Of a DNA stretch of 64,000 nt, positions 26,749-34,014 are shown piece by piece (the first letter of the stretch is position 1; the number at the start of each line of letters is the position of its first letter). The translations under genes were made by a program, and so were the position numbers. The notes under the pieces were generated by a model. It was not told the DNA's origin. It did no database searches and saw nothing but the letters and a program-made list of their open reading frames with translations. This stretch comes from Aequorivita marisscotiae (lineage in GTDB: Bacteria > Bacteroidota > Bacteroidia > Flavobacteriales > Flavobacteriaceae): NCBI RefSeq assembly GCF_029814825.1, contig NZ_CP122379.1:2232001-2296000 (forward strand), in the 5' to 3' direction.

Positions 26749-28404
26749 TTATTTAAAAATGTAATCGGTGCCAGGCACGGTTGAAAAGGATTTTTCACCT
26801 AAATAATCACAATACGCGCGCTTATCCATTCCTGGACTAATAGGCGAATGTAATTTTAAATATTCTTCCACCACTTCGTGAATTGTGTAATCTTTAGTTT
26901 CCACATCTATCACATTCGGCATTCTGCAAAGCAAATCTTCGGGATCTCCCGGGCGCTCGCAGGCTGAAATTGTATAATACCTGTTTTCGTCAATTGGTTC
27001 GCCGTTAATTTCAACAGATTTTATACGTTGGTTTTTTTCATTCTGACTGTGAAATTCTACTTTCATCCCCGAAAATCGGACCAACCAACCCCCAAAGCGT
27101 TCGGTAGCATTTTGGGCGAATGCGTTGTGCATTTCTTTTTCTAGCCACGTTTTAATTTGTTTCCCGGTAGCTTTGCCTGTTTTTACTGGTTCATTCACAG
27201 GCATCAGATTCCAAAGATTAGCGCGGGTAATTGGCGCTGGTTTTCCGTTTTCCGGCACTATGGGATTTCCAAATCTAAACCCATTACTGATAGCTATATC
27301 GGCTCCAGTTTTCCATCGAGCGGCATCGGTAATTAAATTGTCCATTGGGTTTTCAACGGTTAAATATCTGTACATTGGTGTGTTGGTATAACCCACAATA
27401 GTCTCCAGATTTTCTTTATACGGCGCTTTATTTTTATCTACAATGGCCTGTATTTTGGGGTCTGCGGGATAAATTTCTGGATCTACATCCATCAATTCGT
27501 AATCGTCTTTCACCAATTTATTATCGACAAAATACAAATTCAGTTTCCCCACAAACGACCCAAAAGCACCGGGTTCAGTAACTTTTGCGTACTTGCCCTG
27601 TATAGGTTTGCGCACACGCTCGTGGGTATCATTGCCCAAAATATAATCTACATTTTCAGCTATCGGACTGCTCGCCAGCTTAACTTGCTTGTAAATGCCA
27701 ATATGGGTGATGAGAAACATTACATCTATTTTCTCTTCAACTTTTATCCGGTCTATCAATGTTTTTACACTGTTATCAACATCGGTGAAATTGATGCCTT
27801 TACTAAAAATAGGGTTTTGTCTAACAGGAACTTGTGGGTCGTTAATGCCAACGAAACCAAGCCGAATACCAGCAATCTCCTTCACCATATACGATGGAAA
27901 TAGATTCTCGTTTGAATCTTCGTGCAACATATTTTGAACAATAGTTGGCGTATCAAATTTTTTATAGACTTCCAGCATTCTCTTTTTCCCATAGATCACC
28001 TCCCAATTACCGGGAACCAGTAGGTCGTAATTCATGTTTTTAATCACATCTGCCATAACTTCTCCTTCAGAAAACGCTACGTAACCGCTACCTTGTATCA
28101 AGTCGCCGCCGTCAACGATAAAGGTTTTACCGGGGTTTTTAGCGCGTTCTCTGTCAAACAAGGTTTTTATTTGGGCTAATCCGCCGCGTTCTTTGAAGAC
28201 AATTTCTTCATTTTCCCAAAACAATTCGGGGTGCGGGTCCATTTGCCCGTGAATGTCTGCCGTTTGAAGAATCGTAATTTTTAAAGTGTCTTGTTTATGG
28301 CTGTTGAATTCACTTTTCTCTATTATTGACGGGCTTTTCCAAGCTAATACAGCTACAAGACCGATTAGAGGAATTATATATTTGAATGATTTTTTAAGTT
28401 TCAT
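26749..28404 (-). CDS. SoxB-like thiosulfohydrolase / 5'-nucleotidase-family metallophosphoesterase
   Basis: The 551-residue protein has an N-terminal signal or anchor (IIPLIGLVAVLAW) and the two-metal centre of the 5'-nucleotidase family: D50 and H52 (TADIHGQ), D101 (DGGDLIQGSG), N133 (PGNWEVIYG), H234 (THIG) and H261 (NDTHERV). Several stretches resemble SoxB rather than ordinary 5'-nucleotidases. These are the Trp after GN, RWKTGADIAISNGFRFG, NLWNLMPVNEPVKTGKATG, RFGGWLVRFSGM and the end ACERPGDPEDLLCRMPNV. SoxB removes sulfate from a sulfur-carrier cysteine. Its neighbours are two DsrE-like genes and DoxX. SoxYZ is absent, so the substrate here is uncertain. Confidence 0.78.
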   Translation of the reverse strand: MKLKKSFKYIIPLIGLVAVLAWKSPSIIEKSEFNSHKQDTLKITILQTADIHGQMDPHPELFWENEEIVFKERGGLAQIKTLFDRERAKNPGKTFIVDGGDLIQGSGYVAFSEGEVMADVIKNMNYDLLVPGNWEVIYGKKRMLEVYKKFDTPTIVQNMLHEDSNENLFPSYMVKEIAGIRLGFVGINDPQVPVRQNPIFSKGINFTDVDNSVKTLIDRIKVEEKIDVMFLITHIGIYKQVKLASSPIAENVDYILGNDTHERVRKPIQGKYAKVTEPGAFGSFVGKLNLYFVDNKLVKDDYELMDVDPEIYPADPKIQAIVDKNKAPYKENLETIVGYTNTPMYRYLTVENPMDNLITDAARWKTGADIAISNGFRFGNPIVPENGKPAPITRANLWNLMPVNEPVKTGKATGKQIKTWLEKEMHNAFAQNATERFGGWLVRFSGMKVEFHSQNEKNQRIKSVEINGEPIDENRYYTISACERPGDPEDLLCRMPNVIDVETKDYTIHEVVEEYLKLHSPISPGMDKRAYCDYLGEKSFSTVPGTDYIFK

Positions 28405-28414
28405 TTTTACTGTT

Positions 28415-28801
28415 TTATAAGTTTAAAATTTTATATCCCGCTTTTTGAAGTTGGAAGGCGTACAAAAAAGCATTGTCAACCACGTTTATTTCCTTCGGAA
28501 GTGTATTCGGGTTAATCTGCAATCGGTCTAAAGACATTTTGCAAACATTAACCTTCACATTAGACTTTCCTGCCCAGCCGATAAATTTTTCGGTTTCAGG
28601 TTTGAGTATGTCTGCAACGTTTTTTCCGTAGAGCACTATTTCAAAATTACCGTCCGTAGCTAATTCATCGGCAGCGAGGAGAATAGGTTTTAATTGCTCC
28701 ACTTTGGTGGTGAGCACCATAAAATCCTTTGGTTCACTAGCTTTTTGCGCCATTGCGCCGAGGCTTAATACCAGAATAAATATTTGAATGATTCTTTTCA
28801 T
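28415..28801 (-). CDS. Secreted DsrE-like protein
   Basis: The 128-residue protein has a signal peptide (IFILVLSLGAMAQ) and a DsrE/DsrF-type fold (FMVLTTKVEQLKPILLAADELATDGNFEIVLYGKNV). A single Cys87 sits in VKVNVCKMSLDRL, matching the position used by DsrE-type proteins to carry sulfur as a persulfide. It is a diverged copy of the next gene upstream, most similar after the fold's second strand (LPKEINVVDNAF). Ten bases separate it from the SoxB-like gene downstream, so cotranscription is likely. Confidence 0.85.
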   Translation of the reverse strand: MKRIIQIFILVLSLGAMAQKASEPKDFMVLTTKVEQLKPILLAADELATDGNFEIVLYGKNVADILKPETEKFIGWAGKSNVKVNVCKMSLDRLQINPNTLPKEINVVDNAFLYAFQLQKAGYKILNL

Positions 28802-28813
28802 AATTCTTATGTA

Positions 28814-29233
28814 TTAAAGTTCTAAGCTTAAATAGCCTTTTTTCTGAAGTTCTAAATTGTGGAGAATTCCGTTGTCCACAATTTTTATATCCTTCGGAAG
28901 TTTTTTAGCATCAACATGAAACTTGTTGAGTGAAAAACCGCAAGCAATGATGTTGGCGCCAACTTTTTCGGCTGCTTCTAAATGTGGTTGTAGCTTTTCA
29001 AGATCGGTTAAATTGCCTATTTCCTTTCCGCAGACAATGATTTCAAATTTGCCAAAGTTGGCGCCGTCTTCTTTTGCTAATGCTGTTGCAGCGAGTAGAA
29101 TGGGTTTTAGTTGCGCTACTTTTTTTGTGAGTACTACATAATTGTGGGTTTCGGTTTCTTGTGAAAAAGATTGTTGCGTATTTCCAAAGATGAAAAAGGC
29201 AGATAATATAAGGGTTGAAAGCATAGTTTTCAT
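28814..29233 (-). CDS. Secreted DsrE-like protein, second copy
   Basis: The 139-residue protein has a signal peptide (LSAFFIFGNTQQSFSQ) and the DsrE-like fold (YVVLTKKVAQLKPILLAATALAKED, FGKFEIIVCGKEIG). It has two cysteines, Cys68 in VCGKE and Cys98 in ANIIACGFSLNKF; Cys98 aligns with Cys87 of the neighbour. A periplasmic DsrE would bind sulfane sulfur for handover to another protein. It follows the DoxX gene closely and shows tandem duplication with the copy at 28415. Confidence 0.85.
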   Translation of the reverse strand: MKTMLSTLILSAFFIFGNTQQSFSQETETHNYVVLTKKVAQLKPILLAATALAKEDGANFGKFEIIVCGKEIGNLTDLEKLQPHLEAAEKVGANIIACGFSLNKFHVDAKKLPKDIKIVDNGILHNLELQKKGYLSLEL

Positions 29234-29238
29234 AATAT

Positions 29239-29637
29239 TTATTTTTTAAAAGTTTGTATATCGTTTAAAATAAAGAACAAAAGACCGCCAGCAATGGCTA
29301 TATTTTTAAATAAAGGGCCAAGACTGGTAATTTGTCCCACTTGAATTGTTATTGTAATAGGTAGCAGAATAAGCAGCAGTACAATGGCAGCCCAACGTGT
29401 TTTAAAACCTATTAGAAGGCTAATTCCCGCTATTAGCATAACAATGCCAGAAAGAATTACCATAAGCTCTAAGTTTCCGAAAAAGAGTGCAAAACCTTTG
29501 AAACTTGCCATTTCAATGCGCTGAACGGTTTTTTCAATATTGATTAAATGACCGAAGCCAGCTACTAAAAATATTCCGCTCACCATAATACGGAGCAATT
29601 GTACAGAACGCTTGCTCACCGTTATAATTGGAGTCAT
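29239..29637 (-). CDS. DoxX-family membrane protein
   Basis: The 132-residue protein has four membrane segments (LLRIMVSGIFLVAGFGHLINIEKT, LMVILSGIVMLIAGISLLIGF, AAIVLLLILLPITITIQVG, LFKNIAIAGGLLFFILNDI), as in DoxX. Family members relate to the DoxD subunit of thiosulfate:quinone oxidoreductase, and others serve in redox complexes. It is the first gene of the DsrE-DsrE-SoxB-TlpA run, five bases before the first DsrE start. Its promoter was not firmly located. Confidence 0.87.
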   Translation of the reverse strand: MTPIITVSKRSVQLLRIMVSGIFLVAGFGHLINIEKTVQRIEMASFKGFALFFGNLELMVILSGIVMLIAGISLLIGFKTRWAAIVLLLILLPITITIQVGQITSLGPLFKNIAIAGGLLFFILNDIQTFKK

Positions 29638-29747
29638 AATTATAAAGTTTAAATAAGTAATGTGTAATTTATTGGTCGAGGAATAGATTTAGAATGTTCA
29701 AAATCTAATGGGTTCGCCAATAAGAATAAATTAACTAAAGAAGAGAG

Positions 29748-30098
29748 TTAAACTCGTGGAGGAATATAAAAACGTTCTGCAAAAAGATTTATGTGAAGTG
29801 GCTCTGCAAAAACATAAGCCTTAAAATTATCTTCGGCAGTAACGAAGGTAAAAGAAGTAGTTTTAAAGTCGAAAACTGTCGTGCAAATTGCTGAAATCTC
29901 GAAGGAACTCGCTGCCGAATTATCTACCTTAAAGGAAGTAGTTTTATTTGAATTGCTTTTCGCTTTTTTACAAAAAGGATGAACAACAGTAACCGCTTTT
30001 CCCGTTAAAACTTGCAGCAATTCACTGGATTGTGAAAGTGTAAGGTTCATCAAAAAAAGTCCCGCTAAAAAAAAGACTATTAAGTTCTTTGCGTTCAT
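29748..30098 (-). CDS. Small secreted protein with HPFCKK and FYIPPR motifs
   Basis: From MNAKNLIVFFLAGLFLMNL (a signal peptide) it has 116 residues; the frame opens upstream at 30140, but that start falls inside an operator-like site. The mature part has HPFCKKAKSNSN, a Cys in ISAICTTVF, and the end FYIPPRV. Bacteroidota have small secreted proteins with His/Cys pairs and a PP end near metal-efflux genes, but I cannot place this one surely. It is transcribed away from DUF302 and toward the DoxX gene. Confidence 0.55.
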   Translation of the reverse strand: MNAKNLIVFFLAGLFLMNLTLSQSSELLQVLTGKAVTVVHPFCKKAKSNSNKTTSFKVDNSAASSFEISAICTTVFDFKTTSFTFVTAEDNFKAYVFAEPLHINLFAERFYIPPRV

Positions 30099-30104
30099 TA
30101 AAAG

Positions 30105-30148
30105 CAAATTTAAGAATTTAAGATTGTTAGAGTGTAACATTGGTTACA
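30105..30148 (-). promoter_or_regulatory. TGTAACATTGGTTACA site and -7 box, minus strand
   Basis: The palindrome TGTAACATTGGTTACA (30133-30148, arms TGTAAC/GTTACA) has the CRP-type form TGTAA-N6-TTACA. On the minus strand TAAATTTG (30112-30105) fits the -7 box, 32 bases centre to centre. Transcription would start close to the ATG at 30098, so the leader would be very short. Confidence 0.6.
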
Positions 30149-30220
30149 AAGCACCGGAATTAAAGAATAATTAACAGCTTGTGACTTACATTTCAAAGAA
30201 AATAAATAAGATTCGCCTTG

Positions 30221-30265
30221 TGTAATCTTTGTTACAGAACAATCCAATTTAAAGACTTAAATTTG
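30221..30265 (+). promoter_or_regulatory. CRP-type site and -7 box of the DUF302-cytochrome b operon
   Basis: TGTAATCTTTGTTACA (30221-30236) lies exactly 33 bases centre to centre upstream of TAAATTTG (30258-30265), a -7 box. That places the site at about -41.5, the class II activation position of CRP/FNR-type proteins. No -33 TTG box is present, as expected for an activated promoter. Confidence 0.7.
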
Positions 30266-30296
30266 AATTAAGTTATTCATTTAAAACAATTAAGCT

Positions 30297-30686
30297 ATGA
30301 AATATTATATAAGCACCACATTAAAAAACACAAGTTTTGAAGATGCCATTGAAAAAACAACTGCAGCTTTAAAAGTAGAAGGTTTCGGGGTGTTAACCGA
30401 AATAGATATTAAAGCCACTTTGAAAAAAAAGCTGGACGCCGACTTCTATAATTACACCATTCTAGGCGCCTGCAATCCGCAAATGGCACACCAAGCCCTG
30501 CAAGCCGAAAACAAGATTGGTACCATGTTGCCCTGTAACGTTATTGTGCAAGAACGCGAAGCTGGAGTTATTGAAATTTCGGCAGTAGATCCCGCGGCTT
30601 CAATGATGGCGGTAGAAAATAATTCTTTGGCCGATATTGCTAAAGATGTTCGGGAAAAATTGACCAAGGTCATTAAAAGTATCTAG
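30297..30686 (+). CDS. DUF302 protein
   Basis: The 129-residue soluble protein matches DUF302: SFEDAIEKTTAALKVEGFGVLTEIDIKATLKKKL, then YTILGACNPQMAHQALQAENKIGTMLPCNVIVQE and a helical end. Cys at GACNP and LPCNV are typical. The family is often found with sulfur, metal or redox genes and its function is unknown. The gene has a CRP-type site in its promoter and lies 32 bases before a cytochrome b-like gene. Confidence 0.9.
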   Translation: MKYYISTTLKNTSFEDAIEKTTAALKVEGFGVLTEIDIKATLKKKLDADFYNYTILGACNPQMAHQALQAENKIGTMLPCNVIVQEREAGVIEISAVDPAASMMAVENNSLADIAKDVREKLTKVIKSI

Positions 30687-30718
30687 AAACCTTAGCGTTT
30701 CAGCCTAAATCTACCATT

Positions 30719-31291
30719 ATGGAAACTGTAAAATATTCAAAAACCTACCGAGTTATACATTGGGCTATTGCAATTACATTCCTGCTGTTGTTGATCACTA
30801 TTTTTTTGAGATTGACTTGGATGAATAAATACAATATGGCAGAAATCATTCAAACGTACCTTAGCGGTACTGATCAAACATTATCACAGGAGCAGCTTAT
30901 CGATCTGGCAAAGCAAATAAGAAAGCCAATGTGGAACTGGCATATTTATTTGGGTTATGTATTAACGGGTTTATTTAGTTTGCGTTTTATACTGCCGTTT
31001 TTTGGAACGATGAAGCTTCAAAATCCGCTAGCTAAAAACCTATCAATAAAACAAAAATTCCAGAAATGGGCGTACATCGTTTTTTACGTATGTGTGGTAA
31101 TATCTTTGGTTACAGGGCTTGTAATTGAATTAGGACCCAAAGATTTAAAAAAGCCAATGGAAGAAATTCACGTGCTGGGCATTTATTATCTAGTGGCATT
31201 TATTGCCATACATATTGGCGGACTGCTAATTGCTGAATTCACAAATGATAAGGGAATAATCTCAAGAATTGTTCGTGGTTCCAATGATTGA
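30719..31291 (+). CDS. Cytochrome b561-like integral membrane protein
   Basis: The 190-residue protein has four membrane helices with histidines suited to two b-hemes: H14 in YRVIHWAIAITFLLLL, H75 in WNWHIYLGYVLTGLFSLRF, H151 in EEIHVLGIYYLVAF and H165 in AIHIGG. This is the prokaryotic cytochrome b561 / DUF4405-type layout. It could pass electrons between the quinone pool and a periplasmic partner. It follows DUF302 in one operon, in a region with SoxB- and DsrE-like genes. A strong terminator follows. Confidence 0.85.
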   Translation: METVKYSKTYRVIHWAIAITFLLLLITIFLRLTWMNKYNMAEIIQTYLSGTDQTLSQEQLIDLAKQIRKPMWNWHIYLGYVLTGLFSLRFILPFFGTMKLQNPLAKNLSIKQKFQKWAYIVFYVCVVISLVTGLVIELGPKDLKKPMEEIHVLGIYYLVAFIAIHIGGLLIAEFTNDKGIISRIVRGSND

Positions 31292-31402
31292 TTAGAATGA
31301 AAACATAAAATTGTATTGAAGATATTAGCGAAAGCTACAAAAGTGTTTAGGAGCGTTTCTTGGTTGGTTCGTTCCTAAAGAGTGCAGATTATTTGGTTAG
31401 TG

Positions 31403-31433
31403 AAAAGCACCTTGAAAGAGGTGCTTTTTCTTT
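31403..31433 (+). terminator. Intrinsic terminator after the cytochrome b gene
   Basis: AAAAGCACCT (31403-31412) pairs perfectly with AGGTGCTTTT (31419-31428) around TGAAAG, and T residues follow. It ends the DUF302-cytochrome b transcript. Confidence 0.85.
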
Positions 31434-31478
31434 GGTAACATTAGTTACTGACCGTTGTTAAATTCTGAACTATGTTTG
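31434..31478 (+). promoter_or_regulatory. CRP-type site and -7 box of the efflux operon
   Basis: GTAACATTAGTTAC (31435-31448) is a perfect-arm relative of the sites at 30133 and 30221. It lies exactly 33 bases centre to centre upstream of TATGTTTG (31471-31478), a perfect TAnnTTTG box, and no usable -33 box is seen. This puts the exporter under the same regulator as the DUF302 operon. Confidence 0.72.
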
Positions 31479-31497
31479 CATCAAATTAATTTAAAAA

Positions 31498-32802
31498 ATG
31501 AAAATCAACAAGTTTTTTCTATTTCTCGGTTTCTTGCCCGCACTGGTTTTTGCTCAGGAAACAATCCCAATTTCCAAAGCTGAGGTTTTGGAAAAGGTTA
31601 GTACACAAAACAATCAGCTAAAAATAGGGGAGCAACAGGTGCTTGCGGCTAAAGGAGATTATAACCAAACCAATGCGGTTTTTCTTCCAAATATTACTGC
31701 TTCGCATACCGGAATGGCTACAACTAATCCGTTGATGGCTTTCGGTATTAAACTGAATCAGGAAATAGTTACGCAAGCAGATTTTGATCCAAATATGCTG
31801 AACAACCCTTCGCAGATTCAAATGTTCGCTACAAAATTTGAAGTGCAGCAACCCCTTATAAATGTGGACGGTATCTTCCAAAGAAAAGCCGCCAAAGCCA
31901 AGTGGAACGCAACTCAACTGCAATTGGCACGCACTGGCGATTATATGGTTTTGGAAACTGAAAAGGCCTATATGCAACTGCAGTTGGCTTATAAAAGTGT
32001 AACCGTTTTGGAAACTGCATTAAATGCTGCGAATGAAAATCTTCGTTTGGCCGACAATAGTTTTAAGCAAGGTTATTTACAACAGAGTGATGTGTTGGCA
32101 GTGAAAGTGCGCGTTACCGAAGTTGAAAACCAATTGCAATACGCAAAAAGCAACGTGATTAATGCTTCGGAATATTTGGCTGTGTTGATGAACGAAGCGG
32201 TTTCGGGAGTATTTAAACCAACGGATTCGCTAAGGGTTGCTACGGAATTGAGTTCCGCTGAAACCTTTTCCAATTCCCGAGCAGACATACAGGCAATGGA
32301 GTTTGCTGCCGAAGCCTACAAACAAAATTACAAAGCCGATAAATTGACGTTCCTGCCAAGGCTGAATGCTTTTGGAAGCTATGAACTGTACGACGATGAA
32401 ATATTTCAGGCAGGTGCCAATGGCTATTTATTTGGCGCCGCGTTGACGTGGAATCTTTTTGAGGGCTCAAAACGCTTCGGAAAAACCCAAAAGAGCAAGG
32501 CCGAATTCAACAAGGCAAACCTTGAATTGGAACAGTACAAAGCGGAAAGTCAGTTAGAAGTAAACAAGGCAAAACGAATGTACCAGGATGCAAAAAACAA
32601 TTTGACATTAACTGAATTGGCACTTGAGCAATCAAAAGAGGCTTTGCGCATTCGCACCAACAGATTTAAGGAAGGCCTTGAAAGAACAACCGATTTATTA
32701 AGCGCGGAAACACAGTATTCACAGAAACAATTGGAATATTACAGCACCGTTTTTCAACATAATTATGCTTTGGCGTATTTGCGATTTTTAACGGAGGAAT
32801 GA
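31498..32802 (+). CDS. TolC-family outer membrane channel
   Basis: The 434-residue protein starts with a signal peptide (FLGFLPALVFAQ). It then shows the two long helical halves of TolC-type channels (EVLEKVSTQNNQLKIGEQQVLAAKGDY, ARTGDYMVLETEKAYMQLQLAYKSV, and again ELEQYKAESQLEVNKAKRMYQDAKNNLTLTELALEQSKEALRIRTNRFKEGLERTTDLLSAE). It is the outer membrane exit duct for the adaptor and RND pump encoded downstream. Confidence 0.92.
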   Translation: MKINKFFLFLGFLPALVFAQETIPISKAEVLEKVSTQNNQLKIGEQQVLAAKGDYNQTNAVFLPNITASHTGMATTNPLMAFGIKLNQEIVTQADFDPNMLNNPSQIQMFATKFEVQQPLINVDGIFQRKAAKAKWNATQLQLARTGDYMVLETEKAYMQLQLAYKSVTVLETALNAANENLRLADNSFKQGYLQQSDVLAVKVRVTEVENQLQYAKSNVINASEYLAVLMNEAVSGVFKPTDSLRVATELSSAETFSNSRADIQAMEFAAEAYKQNYKADKLTFLPRLNAFGSYELYDDEIFQAGANGYLFGAALTWNLFEGSKRFGKTQKSKAEFNKANLELEQYKAESQLEVNKAKRMYQDAKNNLTLTELALEQSKEALRIRTNRFKEGLERTTDLLSAETQYSQKQLEYYSTVFQHNYALAYLRFLTEE

Positions 32803-32807
32803 AAATG

Positions 32808-32912
32808 AAATCGAAATCGAAATCGAAATCGAAATCGAAAACGAAAATGAAATCGAAAATGAAATCGAAATCGAAATCGAAATCGAAATCGGAAATGAAA
32901 TTGAAATTGAAC
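32808..32912 (+). repeat. GAAATC hexamer array between exporter genes
   Basis: About 16 units of GAAATC, with some GAAAAC and GAAAAT variants, fill most of the 130-base gap between the outer membrane channel and adaptor genes. The array has no stops on one strand, which yields open frames of low-complexity serine/phenylalanine/isoleucine peptides that are not credible genes. Hexamer gain or loss would change the spacer length without altering a gene. Confidence 0.88.
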
Positions 32913-32932
32913 AAGATTTAAAAGATATAAAT

Positions 32933-34012
32933 ATGAAATTAGTATATACAAGTTTGTTTTTTTTAGGGGTATTGGGCCTTTCTAGCTGCGGCAATTCTTC
33001 GGAAGAAAAGAAAATTGACAATTCCCCTGCTGTTCCAGTAACGGTGAGTTCCGTAGCTGCAGAAAACAATACGCCATTTTTAACCGCCAGCGGAAAAATA
33101 GAAGCCGCAAACAGTGCCACCCTTAGTACGCGAATGATGGGCTTTGTGGATAAAGTACATGTAAATGTGGGTGAAAAAGTTACAAATGGACAGTTATTGG
33201 TAAGTATCAACAATTCAGACCTTTCAGCAAAACAAGCGCAGACCAACGCCGGAATTACGGAAGCGCAAGCTGCTTTTAACAATGCCGAAAAAGATTATCA
33301 ACGCTTTCAAAATCTCTTTGCGGATAATAGTGCAAGCCAAAAGGAATTGGATGATCAACGCGCGCGTTACGAAATGGCAAAGGCCAGACTGGAAGGCGCA
33401 AAGCAGATGAAAAACGAAGTACAATCGCAGTTTGCTTATGTAAATCTACGGGCGCCTTTTAACGGGGTAGTTACCAATAAATTTATTGATGCTGGCGATA
33501 TGGCAAATCCCGGTGTTCCTTTAATTTCGGTGGAAGGTCCAGGCAATTTTGAAGTAACCGCTTCCGTGCCTGAAAGTGAAATCTCAAAAATAAAATCCGG
33601 TACCGAAGTACAAGTAATCGTAAAATCGATGGATAAGGTAGTGCCCGGAACGGTAACCGAAGTAAGTACTTCGGCTAAAAATACCGGCGGACAATATTTG
33701 GTAAAGATAGCATTGGCCGAGACTGAGGCTAATATACTTTCGGGTATGTACGCGACGGTGCAGTTTCCTGTGGAGAAATCTACCGATGTAAGTTTGGTTC
33801 TAGTCCCGGAAGACGCTTTGGTAAAACGCGGACAACTCACCGGTATTTACACGGTAAGCCAAAGCAATACCGCTATTCTTCGTTGGGTAAGGGTTGGCCG
33901 TAGTTATGGCGATCAGGTAGAAGTGTTGTCAGGTTTGGCGGCAGACGAAAACTATATTATTGATGCCGAAGGAAAACTCTATAACGGGGCGAAACTAACC
34001 ATTAAACAATAA
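32933..34012 (+). CDS. RND-type periplasmic adaptor lipoprotein
   Basis: The 359-residue protein has a lipoprotein signal (FFLGVLGLSSC, lipidation at the Cys). The core shows the split lipoyl domain (GKIEAANSATLSTRMMGFVDKVHVNVGEKVTNGQLLV, and VNLRAPFNGVVTNKFIDAGDMANPG), a coiled-coil hairpin (TEAQAAFNNAEKDYQRFQNLFADNSASQKELDDQRARYEMAKARLEGA) and the beta barrel. It bridges the inner membrane pump and the TolC-type duct. It ends two bases before the pump gene starts. Confidence 0.93.
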   Translation: MKLVYTSLFFLGVLGLSSCGNSSEEKKIDNSPAVPVTVSSVAAENNTPFLTASGKIEAANSATLSTRMMGFVDKVHVNVGEKVTNGQLLVSINNSDLSAKQAQTNAGITEAQAAFNNAEKDYQRFQNLFADNSASQKELDDQRARYEMAKARLEGAKQMKNEVQSQFAYVNLRAPFNGVVTNKFIDAGDMANPGVPLISVEGPGNFEVTASVPESEISKIKSGTEVQVIVKSMDKVVPGTVTEVSTSAKNTGGQYLVKIALAETEANILSGMYATVQFPVEKSTDVSLVLVPEDALVKRGQLTGIYTVSQSNTAILRWVRVGRSYGDQVEVLSGLAADENYIIDAEGKLYNGAKLTIKQ

Positions 34013-34014
34013 TC

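Noticed and set aside
26749..28404. Plain 5'-nucleotidase/UshA assignment for the metallophosphoesterase
   Set aside because: The GNW motif, RFGGW and the PGDPEDLLCRMPNV end resemble SoxB more than UshA, and the neighbours are sulfur genes. The two remain related, so SoxB-like is kept as a probable call only.
32666..33282. Minus-strand frame of Ser/Ile/Phe repeats over the GAAATC array and adaptor gene
   Set aside because: It translates the hexamer array and the opposite strand of the adaptor gene, which has a clear lipoprotein start and domains.
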